A stretch of DNA of 64,000 bases from the NCBI RefSeq assembly GCF_010448835.1, contig NZ_CP048409.1, positions 1,054,001 to 1,118,000 on the forward strand, written 5' to 3'. Made by a program: the position numbers and the translations under genes. Of this stretch, positions 51,140-61,016 are shown piece by piece (the stretch's first letter is position 1; every line of letters starts with the position of its first letter). Under the pieces are notes generated by a model. The model made no database searches. It saw only the letters and a program-made list of their open reading frames with translations, and had not been told where the DNA came from. This DNA comes from Draconibacterium halophilum. Lineage in GTDB: Bacteria > Bacteroidota > Bacteroidia > Bacteroidales > Prolixibacteraceae.

Positions 51140-53596
51140 ATGAAAACCAACAAACAACTCCAATTAGCTTTCGATTTTGTACAATACACCGGACAAAATA
51201 TCTTTCTAACCGGAAAAGCCGGAACCGGGAAAACAACCTTTCTGAAGAGTTTAAAAGAGCGTTCGCCTAAACGTATGATAGTGGTGGCACCAACAGGTGT
51301 TGCGGCTATAAACGCGGCAGGAGTTACCATTCACTCATTTTTCCAATTATCGTTTGCGCCGCAAGTGGGGCACGAGAGTAAACACAGTAGCGAGCAGCGG
51401 TTTACTAAAGAGAAGATCAATATTATGCGAAGCCTCGACTTATTAGTGATCGATGAGGTGAGTATGGTGAGGGCCGATATTTTGGATGCGATAGACCGCA
51501 CCCTGCGCCGCTTTAAAAACAGGCGTAAACCTTTTGGAGGAGCACAGGTATTAATGATTGGCGATTTGCAACAGTTGGCACCGGTTGTAAAAAATGAAGA
51601 GTGGGGATTGTTGCGCCGCGAATACGAGACACCTTATTTTTTCAGCAGTAAAGCACTCCGCGAATTTCCGCATGTGAGTATCGAACTCACCGAAGTGTTT
51701 AGGCAGCAGGATGAAAAGTTTATTTCGGTGTTGAACAAGGTGCGCGAGAATAAATTGGATGAGGAAGCGCGGCAGCTTTTAAATACACGACATATCCCGA
51801 ATTTTGAACCCGAAGATGAGGATGGATACATTACGCTTTGTACGCATAATGTGAGTGCGCAGCGGATAAACGATTCGAAACTGAGTGTTTTAACCGGTAA
51901 AAAGGAAGTTTTTACTGCAGCGGTGGAGGGGAAATTTCCTGAATATTCGTACCCCACAGATTTTAAGCTGGAGCTAAAAGTTGGTGCCCAGGTGATGTTT
52001 GTTAAAAACGATTCCAATCCTGAGAAACGATTTTATAACGGAAAGATCGGGCAGGTGCAATCCATCGGTAAAAACTGTGTTTATGTCTTGTGCCCGGGCG
52101 AAGACGAGGAAATAGAAGTGGAACCACAAAACTGGGAGAACTATAAATATTCAATCGATAAAGAATCGGGCGACATTCGCGAAGAAATGGAAGGAATGTT
52201 TACCCAGATTCCCTTAAAACTGGCCTGGGGAATCACTATTCATAAAAGTCAGGGATTAACTTTCGAGAAAGCCATAATTGATGCAGAGGCTTCTTTTGCG
52301 CATGGTCAGGTTTATGTGGCGCTCAGTCGTTGTAAATCTTTGGAAGGCATGGTACTGTCATCGCCGATTGCCGGTCGTAGTATCATTAACGATAAAACAG
52401 TTAGCGGATTTATTCAGGAGGTGGAAGAAAACCAACCCGGCGATCAGGAATTACATGCTGCAAAACTGGCTTTCCAGAAAGAGCAGTTGATAGAAATATT
52501 TCGCTTTTACCGCTCGGAAAACTTATTGCGAAATATTGCAAAATTGGTTAACGAGAACAAGGGGAGTTTCCCGGAAGTAACAATCACGCAACTTGAAAAA
52601 ATGCGTAATGAACATGAGAGTGAGATTGTTGCTGTAGCAGCCAAATTTCATCATCAGATTACTGATTTGTTGCGACAACAACCTGATGTTTATAAAAACG
52701 AAACGTTGCAGGAACGCGTAAAAAAAGCAGCTGCCTATTTTGGCGAAAAGGTGCAGCATATTTTGGCCGAAGGAATTAAAAAGGTCGACCTGGATGTTGA
52801 TAATAAGGAGATTAAACGGCAGTTGAAACGCTACGTGAACGATCTGAAAGACGATGTGCAATTAAAATTATCGGCATTTGAATCGTGCCTTGAAGGATTT
52901 GACGTAAAACGCCTGATGGATTCGCGCGCTAAAACACTGGTAAAACAAAGCAAATCTTCTGGGAAACAAAAGGCAAAAGAGATTACCGATTTTGAAAATA
53001 TACCAAACCCTGAATTGTTTGAGCAATTGCGTAACTACCGCACCGAAAAAGCCGGTGAATTGGAGATTCCTCCTTTTATGATCTTTTCTCAAAAGGTGTT
53101 GTACGCACTGGTAACATACTTGCCTGCCGACACCACTTCGTTAAAACTGATAAATGGCCTTGGTCCGCGAAAGATTACGCAGTTTGGTGCCGATATTATC
53201 GCTGTGATCGATTACTATTGTAAAGAAAACAACATCGATAAAGGAGAAATACCCCTACAGGAACCGAAGAAGAAAAAGAAGGAAAAAGTGGAAACCAAAC
53301 TGTTAAGTTTTGAGCTGTTTAATAACGGAAAATCGATTGAGGACATTGCAACCGAACGTGCTCTTTCGGCCAATACCATCGAAAGTCATCTGGCACATTT
53401 TATAAAATTGGGAGATCTGGAGGCAACACGTTTAGTGGATGAAGAGAAACTGAAAAAAATAGCAGACTATTTTGCAAAGACAGAAGATAAATCATTCGGA
53501 ACAGCGAAAGGCCACTTTGGTAACGAGGTTAGTTATGGCGAGTTGCGGATTGGGTTGAGTTATTGGGAGTTTGAAAAGTCGGCTCAGGATAAATAG
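51140..53596 (+). CDS. Pif1-like helicase with HRDC and C-terminal helix-turn-helix domains
   Basis: The 818-residue SF1B helicase begins with Walker A NIFLTGKAGTGKTTFLKSL (about 20-38), VVAPTGVAAINAAGVTIHSF, Walker B LLVIDEVSMVRADILDAIDR and MIGDLQQLAPV. Later helicase motifs are LAWGITIHKSQGLTFEKAII and QVYVALSRCKSLEGMVLSSP. A helical linker (about 430-590) leads to an HRDC-like domain (about 625-700: LFEQLRNYRTEKAGELEIPP, INGLGPRKITQFG). A C-terminal helix-turn-helix follows (SIEDIATERALSANTIESHL). Pif1-type enzymes unwind DNA ahead of forks and at G-quadruplexes. The HRDC/HTH tail resembles that of RecQ proteins. A strong bidirectional terminator follows. Confidence 0.92.
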   Translation: MKTNKQLQLAFDFVQYTGQNIFLTGKAGTGKTTFLKSLKERSPKRMIVVAPTGVAAINAAGVTIHSFFQLSFAPQVGHESKHSSEQRFTKEKINIMRSLDLLVIDEVSMVRADILDAIDRTLRRFKNRRKPFGGAQVLMIGDLQQLAPVVKNEEWGLLRREYETPYFFSSKALREFPHVSIELTEVFRQQDEKFISVLNKVRENKLDEEARQLLNTRHIPNFEPEDEDGYITLCTHNVSAQRINDSKLSVLTGKKEVFTAAVEGKFPEYSYPTDFKLELKVGAQVMFVKNDSNPEKRFYNGKIGQVQSIGKNCVYVLCPGEDEEIEVEPQNWENYKYSIDKESGDIREEMEGMFTQIPLKLAWGITIHKSQGLTFEKAIIDAEASFAHGQVYVALSRCKSLEGMVLSSPIAGRSIINDKTVSGFIQEVEENQPGDQELHAAKLAFQKEQLIEIFRFYRSENLLRNIAKLVNENKGSFPEVTITQLEKMRNEHESEIVAVAAKFHHQITDLLRQQPDVYKNETLQERVKKAAAYFGEKVQHILAEGIKKVDLDVDNKEIKRQLKRYVNDLKDDVQLKLSAFESCLEGFDVKRLMDSRAKTLVKQSKSSGKQKAKEITDFENIPNPELFEQLRNYRTEKAGELEIPPFMIFSQKVLYALVTYLPADTTSLKLINGLGPRKITQFGADIIAVIDYYCKENNIDKGEIPLQEPKKKKKEKVETKLLSFELFNNGKSIEDIATERALSANTIESHLAHFIKLGDLEATRLVDEEKLKKIADYFAKTEDKSFGTAKGHFGNEVSYGELRIGLSYWEFEKSAQDK

Positions 53597-53633
53597 AATT
53601 TCAGTAACGACTATGCTGAATCTCTTTTGGACA

Positions 53634-53681
53634 AAAAAAGCGGGTCACTAAAAGTTTCAAACTTTAGTAACCCGCTTTTTA
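53634..53681. terminator. Long bidirectional terminator
   Basis: AAAAAGCGGGT pairs with ACCCGCTTTTT. After one mismatch the stem continues with ACTAAA(A)GTTT / AAACTTTAGT. Poly-A and poly-T flanks serve the helicase gene (+) and the protease gene (-). Confidence 0.93.
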
Positions 53682-53705
53682 TTTTATCTTATTTGCCAGA
53701 GATCT

Positions 53706-56700
53706 CTAATCCTTTTTGATAATCTTATTAACGGTTAGCTTATCAAAGTTTAACACCTTTAAAAGATAGATACCTGAAGGAAGTTCAGATAAATCGACTC
53801 GGGTAAATGAAGATGTAATTTGTCCTTGAACCAGTGCTTTCCCACTCAGATCGTAAATTGAATACGAATCTTCAAATCCCACTTCATCAATACTGATATT
53901 AATAAAATCTTTTGCCGGATTCGGATAAACAGCAATTGTATTTTCTATTATCGATTCTGCAAAAGGGCTGGTTGCAGAAGCCTTTGGAGTGGCAAATGAT
54001 ATCACATAATCTTCAACTTCTCCGTCAAATCCGTCTTCACATGGTGCCGGTACTCCTCCAACTTTCATGGCAATTCGCATACGAGTTGATCCACTTGCAT
54101 AGGTCGGGATGGAGATATAATCACTTACGGTTCCTTTTTTGTTATTCAGGGAAAATACCGTCTCGTCAGCATCCTCAAAGTCGCCATCCTGGTTAAAATC
54201 AATCCAGATTCTCCAGAAATTCCGAGTGGTTCGTAAAAGTGGATCTAACTCGGTAAGGGAACTCTGTCCCGGTGTAATTTCTGCGAATGTTATTCCCGAT
54301 AGTTGGTAACCATTGGCTCCCGATTGTACTTCGGTGCCGGCAAATATTACATTGCGAATATAATTTGCAGAGGTGCTGATATTGCCGGGTGTACAATAGT
54401 CTAATACGGGGGTGTTCTGATCATAAACCGTAATGATCTCACTTTTCTGCGAACTACCCAACTCATTGGAAACAGTCAGCGTAACAGTATATTCTCCGGG
54501 ACTATTATACGTAACAACAGGTTCCGGATCTATGCTGGAACTTGAAGCATAAGTGGAAATTCCAAAATCCCATGATAAACTAGTTGGATTATACAATGAG
54601 GTATTTGTAAACTGTACCGATTCGCCAACGGCAACATTGGTGCTGCTTACGGTAAAGTCAGCCACAGGTGCCGGTACAAACAGGTTAACGGTGTAATCCT
54701 CAATCTCTCCGGTTAAAGCATCACAGGCAGTTGGTTCTGAAGAACCCATTGCCACCCGCATTCGGGTTGTTATATTTTCCCCGGCAGGAATATTAATTGT
54801 ACTGGAAACTGCTGATTTCGATTTGGAAGAAATAAACAGTCTTTCTGAATCTTCAAATGCCATATTCTGATTAAGATCGATCCAAACTGCCCAGTATTCA
54901 AATCTACTTCTGGGGCTAAAATCAGGTGTAAGTTTTATAAATTGGTCTGTTCCTCTCTCCAGATCAAAAATAAATGACGTGAAATCAGTATAACCATTTG
55001 ATCCTGATATTTTTGATTGTCCGGAAATCTCAACGCCGGCAATCCATTGACCGCTGGCATCAGCTGTAGGAATACAATAGGAAGGAACATAATCATCCAC
55101 CTGGATATAGTTGTCAAGAATTTTTGAATCGGAGCCACCACTGTTTGAAGCCACCAGTGTTACGCTATAGTTACCGGGAGTAGCATAGGTAACAGTTGGA
55201 TTTTTCTGATTAGAAGTACCCGGAGTTCCACCTTCAAAGGTCCAGCTCCACGTTGTTGGTTCATTAGCCGAAAGATCGGAGAATGTTACTGTTTCCCCTT
55301 CTGTAATTGAAGTCTGATCTGCTGTAAAATTAACTGCCGGAGCTAGTACAGGGGCATTCACCTGTATATAACCCGTAACAGTTTTTGTATCCGATCCATC
55401 AGCATTAATTGCTTTTAAAGTTACGTTGTAAGTCCCTGCAGCATTATAACTAATCGTTGGATTTTGTGCTGTTGATGTCCCCGGTGTTCCTTCTTCAAAA
55501 GTCCAGTTCCATGCTGTTGCATCCGAAGACTGATCAGAGAAACTTACTGATTCGCCTGTGTTGATCGAAGTTTGGCTGGCTGAAAAATTAGCAACAGGAA
55601 GAAGTATAGGTTCGTTCACCTGAATGTAATCAATGCTTGTTTTTGTATCCGAGCCGTCAGCATTAGTTGCTGTTAAGCTTACATTGTAAGTACCGGCTTT
55701 GCTGTAAATGATTGATGGATTCTGAAGTGTTGATGAAGTTTTGTCCGCTCCTTCAAAAGTCCAGCTCCACGAAGTCGCATCGGATGAAAGATCAGAAAAA
55801 TTAACCGACTTTCCTGTTGTAATTATCGTTTTGTCCGCAGCGAAATCAGCCACAGGAACAACAACAGTTACCGGATCGTTAACTGCTATGTAGTTGTCAA
55901 GAATTTTTGTATCCGATCCATCAGCATTTGTAGCTGTTACAGTTACCTTGTAGGTGCCTGCGGTATAGTAAGTTACTGCCGGATTTTGTGCTGTTGATGT
56001 TGTTGGTGAGCCTCCTTCAAAAGTCCAGCTTCGTGCTGTTGCATTCGACGACAGATCAGAAAAACTAACCGATTCGCCAGTGCTGATTATGGTTTTGTTT
56101 GCAGCGAAATCAGCGACAGGTAAAACTACAGGTTCAGTCACCTCGATGTAGTTGTATGCTGTTTTTGTGTCAGAACCACTGGCATTTGTTGCGGTTAAGA
56201 TAACCTTGTAAGTTCCGGAAGTGTTATAAGTAACTGTCGGATTTTGTGCTGTTGATGTAGCAGGATTTCCACCTTCAAAAGTCCAGCTCCACGAGGTAGG
56301 GCTGTTTGACGAAAGATCGGAGAAGGTAACGTTTCCACCTTTTTCTAGCGATCTCGGATTGGCTGAAAAATCAGCAACCGGTGCAACTATCGGCACTGTA
56401 ACTGTAATGTAGTTATCTACACTTTTTGTATTCGATCCATCAGCATTTGTTGCAGTTAAAGTTACTTTGTAGGTTCCAGCAGAACTATAGGTAACAGTTG
56501 GATTTTGTGCTGTTGATGTTGCCGGATTTCCTCCTGCGAATGTCCAGCTCCACGAAGTTGGGGTGTTGGTTGACAGGTCAGAGAAAGAAACAGTTTCATT
56601 TGTATTTACTGCCGTTTTGCTGGCTGTGAAGTTCGCGACAGGTACTGCTGTTCCTCCTAAGGGCATACAATAGCCGTATTCATCTAAAGGCCCCTTAGTG

Positions 56701-58238
56701 GCATCAGAATCATCACCATCTGCTAAATCAGGGCATGGAGGACAGTTTGCAGGTTTTTCTCCAAGTCCCCACCAGTAATAACCGTCTCCGTCGGCATCTG
56801 TGCATTTTACTTGATAGTTATTTACTTCACTTGTTATTGGGGTTTGAATAGCACAGGTCCAGCCCATATTTGTAATTGGTGTTTCTACATATGTATAACC
56901 TTCATCTCCCCAATCGGCACCCCAACTATTTTTAAATATCCAAACTAATTTGCCAATTAATGGATCGTCTGCTGTTACTGTTTTTGTATAATCAAATCCT
57001 CTTGGATCACTGTAGAAAAACACGTCTCCTTCTTTAACAATTTTATAGCCAACCAATACCATTGTATGATTCCAGTCTCCAAGGCCACCACTTATTGGCC
57101 CCTTTTCTATAAGCCATTGTTTTAAAAGATCTTCTGATTTAGGATAATCGATTGACCCAAATTGTAATTTCCCTTTGATTTTAATTAGTTCATTTGGATT
57201 TGTTCCTTTATCGGTACAAGCCTGATCAGAGCTTGAATAAGGGAAAGTTACTTCATCTACAATACCGCTTCTTGCGATATAGTCAAGGGCGTATTGAGGA
57301 ACACCTCCAATACAGTCTCCGGCATTGCTGCATGATACTAAATCCTGTTCCGATAAATCAAGATTAAGTTGTTGATTAAAATAAACATTTACCATGGCTT
57401 CAGTTGCACCTGTTGATGCAAATGCCCAGCAAGAACCACAGGTTTGCTGATCTGTTACCGGAGTAATCCAATTTTTTGCATGCCGATCGCGCCAGTCCCA
57501 GTAATCCACATATGGACTTGATGTTGTGGTGGCAGATTTTAAGATGACATCACTGGTGCTGGTTGATTCTGTGCTTCCGGCGGTTATTACCCCTCCTGCA
57601 TAATATTCAAATCCAGCAGGGAAGGTGCTTTGTCCGTATAACTTTTTCCGTTGGCCATAACTTAATTCCGAAACATTGGTTGGCCCGGCTACCCAGTGTT
57701 TCCCTTTCTCTTTTAGGTTTTTATTGATCTTGTTGATCTTGACCTCATTCTGGCCTTGTTTCTTTTCCTTTTTTGCCTGCTCTACATCAAGTCCGGAGTC
57801 GATACTGGTTGAGTAGCTCAGACTTTTTAGTTTCAACTGAGCATTCTCGATCTCAATTTGTAGCGAATAAGGCTTTACGCCATCCAGGATACTTGTTTCT
57901 TCGCAAATGTCTTTAATCGAAAAAGATTTTTCCGCCTCCAGTAAAAGGTTATAACTTTCGTAAATCAGATATTCATTAAAGTTATTGTCGATAAGCACCA
58001 GGCGAATCAACGAATTTTCGCCATTCAGCGTAATGTCTGCCGTGGCATCAAGTCCGTAAATTGGCTTTCCGATCTGTCCGAATGGGAGGATTTCTACTGT
58101 TTCCGAATAGGTTTGATTGATAAGAATAGATTGGGCGTTTTGCCCAACCATTTTGAATCTGTTGTCTGGATTTTGTCCAAACGATGCCCAGCTGATCACA
58201 CATAGAACCAGCAGTGCTAAAAGCCCTGATTTTTTCAT
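53706..58238 (-). CDS. Secreted papain-like cysteine protease with PKD and GEVED domains and a T9SS sorting domain
   Basis: The 1510-residue protein has a signal peptide (GLLALLVLCVISWASFG) and a pro-region up to about residue 240 with a Lys-rich stretch near 155-180. The C1 domain (about 245-470) has Gln264 and Cys270 in TDQQTCGSCWAFAS, His391 in GDWNHTMVLVGY and Asn437 in FKNSWGADWGDEGY, a complete papain-type active site. A short Cys/Asp-rich calcium-loop-like segment follows (TDADGDGYYWWG). Then come six tandem PKD domains (SFSDLSSN..W.WTFEGG pattern), one GEVED domain, a seventh PKD, a second GEVED (WIDFNQDGDFEDADE) and a C-terminal sorting domain (IAVYPNPAKDFINISI). It is likely exported by T9SS and cell-attached, for extracellular protein degradation. 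Confidence 0.93.
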   Translation of the reverse strand: MKKSGLLALLVLCVISWASFGQNPDNRFKMVGQNAQSILINQTYSETVEILPFGQIGKPIYGLDATADITLNGENSLIRLVLIDNNFNEYLIYESYNLLLEAEKSFSIKDICEETSILDGVKPYSLQIEIENAQLKLKSLSYSTSIDSGLDVEQAKKEKKQGQNEVKINKINKNLKEKGKHWVAGPTNVSELSYGQRKKLYGQSTFPAGFEYYAGGVITAGSTESTSTSDVILKSATTTSSPYVDYWDWRDRHAKNWITPVTDQQTCGSCWAFASTGATEAMVNVYFNQQLNLDLSEQDLVSCSNAGDCIGGVPQYALDYIARSGIVDEVTFPYSSSDQACTDKGTNPNELIKIKGKLQFGSIDYPKSEDLLKQWLIEKGPISGGLGDWNHTMVLVGYKIVKEGDVFFYSDPRGFDYTKTVTADDPLIGKLVWIFKNSWGADWGDEGYTYVETPITNMGWTCAIQTPITSEVNNYQVKCTDADGDGYYWWGLGEKPANCPPCPDLADGDDSDATKGPLDEYGYCMPLGGTAVPVANFTASKTAVNTNETVSFSDLSTNTPTSWSWTFAGGNPATSTAQNPTVTYSSAGTYKVTLTATNADGSNTKSVDNYITVTVPIVAPVADFSANPRSLEKGGNVTFSDLSSNSPTSWSWTFEGGNPATSTAQNPTVTYNTSGTYKVILTATNASGSDTKTAYNYIEVTEPVVLPVADFAANKTIISTGESVSFSDLSSNATARSWTFEGGSPTTSTAQNPAVTYYTAGTYKVTVTATNADGSDTKILDNYIAVNDPVTVVVPVADFAADKTIITTGKSVNFSDLSSDATSWSWTFEGADKTSSTLQNPSIIYSKAGTYNVSLTATNADGSDTKTSIDYIQVNEPILLPVANFSASQTSINTGESVSFSDQSSDATAWNWTFEEGTPGTSTAQNPTISYNAAGTYNVTLKAINADGSDTKTVTGYIQVNAPVLAPAVNFTADQTSITEGETVTFSDLSANEPTTWSWTFEGGTPGTSNQKNPTVTYATPGNYSVTLVASNSGGSDSKILDNYIQVDDYVPSYCIPTADASGQWIAGVEISGQSKISGSNGYTDFTSFIFDLERGTDQFIKLTPDFSPRSRFEYWAVWIDLNQNMAFEDSERLFISSKSKSAVSSTINIPAGENITTRMRVAMGSSEPTACDALTGEIEDYTVNLFVPAPVADFTVSSTNVAVGESVQFTNTSLYNPTSLSWDFGISTYASSSSIDPEPVVTYNSPGEYTVTLTVSNELGSSQKSEIITVYDQNTPVLDYCTPGNISTSANYIRNVIFAGTEVQSGANGYQLSGITFAEITPGQSSLTELDPLLRTTRNFWRIWIDFNQDGDFEDADETVFSLNNKKGTVSDYISIPTYASGSTRMRIAMKVGGVPAPCEDGFDGEVEDYVISFATPKASATSPFAESIIENTIAVYPNPAKDFINISIDEVGFEDSYSIYDLSGKALVQGQITSSFTRVDLSELPSGIYLLKVLNFDKLTVNKIIKKD
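55100..56640 (-). repeat. Six tandem PKD-encoding repeats of about 255 bp
   Basis: Six consecutive units inside the protease gene share long near-identical DNA segments. One is the stretch encoding W-(S/N)-W-T-F-E-G, another that for T-A-Q-N-P-T; AAAGTCCAGCTCCACGA-like phrases recur on the plus strand. Units differ by scattered substitutions, consistent with duplication followed by divergence or exchange. The seventh PKD domain, near 54.45-54.65 kb, is clearly more diverged. Confidence 0.85.
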
Positions 58239-59892
58239 AGCATACCCTTGAAAGTGATTAAATGGTCCTGCCTTTTTTTTTGATCTGTCTGTTACAACAA
58301 CAAACAGTGGGTTTGCAAAAACTTCAAATAACCCTAATCAAATTCTCTCAACTTAATTAAAATTAATACTTCAACATTTAAAATCTCTACGTTCTCAAAA
58401 GATGCATGGATAAATAAAAAGTAGTCCATCGACATTTAATGATCGCTGTATAGATAGGTTTGCATCGGCTAATGTATATGCTTAATTTTTTATTACCAAG
58501 CATTTTTGTTAACAAGAAAGGCTCTGGGTGAAAAACAGCTAGTTTAAAAGTGATTGGGATAGTAATGAATGCAGGTGTTTTTATGCGATTTGAAAAAATA
58601 AAGAAAAATAGAATAAAATTCCATAATCGACTGATAAACAGGATCGTGATAAACAGTTGCATTCTTATGTAAATGCTTTTTTGACTAAAAACTAACGGAA
58701 TGAAACTTCTTATTTTAACTAAACTTAGCCATCCATTGTAAGGATGAACAGCATTAATATTAGTATATGAATCGCATCAGATTAATTCATGTTCATGGTG
58801 GCTTGTTATTAAAAAATCAGGCTATATTTTGTTTTTTACAAAAGTATTATAAGTGGTTTGTTTTCAGGAGTTAAAAAAGCTCATGGTTTGGTCGGGTTTA
58901 ATTATGTAGTCTGTAATTTGACTTATGTTTAATTATTCCTACAGCTTTCCGCCATAGCTAAAAAGGCTGCCTTACTTCAAAGATAGCCGGTTAGCGACTT
59001 CCTTTTCCTGGTTTTTGAGGTCATGATCCGATGTTCAGAGTGGGCTGGCCCAATTTGTTTCTCCTGTAGTTTTGAATAAAAAAGAAGAAATACCAGATTT
59101 AACCTCGTAAACCCGGTTTATAATTTCGTTAGTTTGATTTTTTATTGAAACAGGCCTGGAAAAAGTTAGGAATTGCTTGCTTGTATTCGAATTCATGTCG
59201 TTAAAAATAACACTCAATCTTACTTTTTTTCGGGGCTGGAAGTCTGAAAACAAGGATATCCTCAAATTAAGTGAGAATTTCGATGTTATACAGGAGGGTT
59301 TCCTTGTTTAATTCGAGAAGTATTTTCGCTGAATCCGGACTCATCTTCATTTAAAGTCAAGATTATCTGATAATTTATCAGGTTTCCGGTGTATTAAATG
59401 GAATTAACGAATGATTTTCTGAATCTCTTTCTTCCCACACACATAATAATTGGGAGAGATACTAAAATGCATTTTTTCGTTTTTCCGGATTTAAAGAGCA
59501 TGAAAAACGAAATAATTTTCAGGATAAACTATTGTTACGGGTAGTGAGCTGATCGCTTGAAACAATTCAACTTTAAAAAAAATGCCATTTAAATAGAGGA
59601 TTTTTATACTCATGTTTAATCCTTTTCTAAGGAATTCCCAATTGAATAATACGGATTTTTACGGATTGATTTCCATTGAATATTGTCGTAACTTGTAATT
59701 CCATTGATACCAAAAGATCCCTTTTCCGGAACCAACCAGCAGAACTAACTTTTTGAAGATATGATTGAAATGCAAATAAAGTAAAGGCAAGATTGCTTTA
59801 TTTGGAATACCAAAATGCAACATGAAAATATTGAATTGTTCAGAAAACTACATTTTGAGCGACAGTATTTCACTTACTCTGAATTTAAAGCC
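58239..59892. other. Gene-poor interval of 1.65 kb
   Basis: No convincing gene. Two minus-strand frames (58387-58662 and 59035-59265) have unlikely composition and no recognisable motif. A perfect 11-bp inverted repeat, TTTCGTTTTTC (59475-59485) / GAAAAACGAAA (59502-59512) with a 16-nt loop, lies upstream of the response regulator gene. The region is AT-rich and could hold regulatory sequence or decayed genes. Confidence 0.5.
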
Positions 59893-60528
59893 ATGTGTAA
59901 AATTGCAATACTGGAAACGTTCACCTTCTTTGCTTCAGGAATAAGGGCAGTACTTCAAGGCAGAAACGAATGTGATATAGTTGCGTCGGCCACAGATTGT
60001 AATGGACTTTTTGTACAGCTAAAAGATGCTAAGCCCGATGTTATTATCATTGATGTTATTCATGGTGAGAACTCGGGCATGCGAACGCTAAAAAAGGTCA
60101 GGCGAGCTTACCCCAAAATACCGGTTTTATTAATTCTGAGTCAGCAATATTCCGATTGTTTTGAAGACTATATAAGATTAGGGGCAAAAGGTTTTATTTT
60201 TAACGATGCCAGTGGAGAGGACCTGCTCGAAGCCATTGAACAATTAAAAAACGGGGGAGAGTTTTTCCGAAAAAAAGTGTGGGATATTTTTAAATCATCC
60301 ATTCAAAAGCGGAAATATCATACCCAAAAAGAACAAAAACTTACCGACCGGGAAGTTACTGTATTAAAATTATTCTGTCACGGGTTAAGCTACAAAGAAA
60401 TTGGGAGACGTTTAAATATCAGTCCGCGTACGGTAGAAACGCATAAGCGGAATATCCTTTCGAAATTAAAAATTAATACTACAGCTGATATGGTACGCTA
60501 TGCTTTCCATAATCATCTTTTATCGTAA
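59893..60528 (+). CDS. LuxR/NarL-type response regulator
   Basis: From the ATG at 59893 (MCKIAILETFTFFASGIRAV) the product has 211 residues, the usual size. An in-frame ATG at 59815 would add 26 unrelated residues. The receiver domain (1-120) has the phosphoacceptor Asp54 in PDVIIIDVIHGE, Ser in LLILSQQ and the lysine in LGAKGFIF. The usual acidic pair after the first strand reads Leu-Glu-Thr, so only one acid is present. The C-terminal GerE-type HTH (about 145-205) shows KLTDREVTVLKLFCHGLSYK and ISPRTVETHKRNILSKL. No histidine kinase is adjacent. It may control the large surface protein gene downstream; that is inference from position. Confidence 0.92.
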   Translation: MCKIAILETFTFFASGIRAVLQGRNECDIVASATDCNGLFVQLKDAKPDVIIIDVIHGENSGMRTLKKVRRAYPKIPVLLILSQQYSDCFEDYIRLGAKGFIFNDASGEDLLEAIEQLKNGGEFFRKKVWDIFKSSIQKRKYHTQKEQKLTDREVTVLKLFCHGLSYKEIGRRLNISPRTVETHKRNILSKLKINTTADMVRYAFHNHLLS

Positions 60529-61016
60529 CAAACGCTAAAAAAACAAATTGGAGTGCAAACGTTTTATTTCCTTCAGGGAGAGCCTGTCCCGATCCTGGCA
60601 CCAGTAACTAGGCTTTTGCAACAAAGGAGTGAAAGGTAGAACTGGTGATTAGTTACAACAGAACTTATTCGATATTAGATTTCACTATCTCACTGCTGAA
60701 AACGCGGTTTCCCTGTTGGGAATGCGGTGAAATGTTCGTGCGCAGGTTTTATCTTTACTTTCCCCAAAAAATATCGCTAAAAATCAAACAAATTCTTAAA
60801 CTCTCACTCCATTTAATTACGTAATAAACCCGATTGACTTCTTAATGATTCCGCCGTAACTTTTTTTCGTGAAAATATTTAGAAAACTCGGACTTAACTC
60901 TGTACCCCTTAGAATTAAATCCAAATAAACCAATTTTATGAATAGTGACGCGTATGGAGGCTTTTTTTGATGATGTGATAAGACTAAAACACATTTTAAC
61001 TAAAAATTATCAGATT
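60529..61016. other. Long upstream region of the large surface protein gene
   Basis: About 490 nt with no gene and no perfect TAnnTTTG promoter box found. A ten-codon frame (60939-60971, MNSDAYGGFF) precedes the main gene and is too short to judge. I could not match any known riboswitch class by eye. Confidence 0.4.

Noticed and set aside
58387..58662. 91-codon minus-strand frame upstream of the protease gene
   Set aside because: Its hydrophobic residues come from AT-rich DNA. There is no signal-peptide layout, promoter or motif.
59035..59265. 76-codon minus-strand frame in the gene-poor region
   Set aside because: It has no recognisable domain and an isolated position; it could be a decayed fragment but nothing supports a specific call.
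60529..61016. Riboswitch (cobalamin or cyclic-di-GMP type) upstream of the large surface protein
   Set aside because: Short GC-rich bits looked suggestive, but no core motif of either class could be matched.
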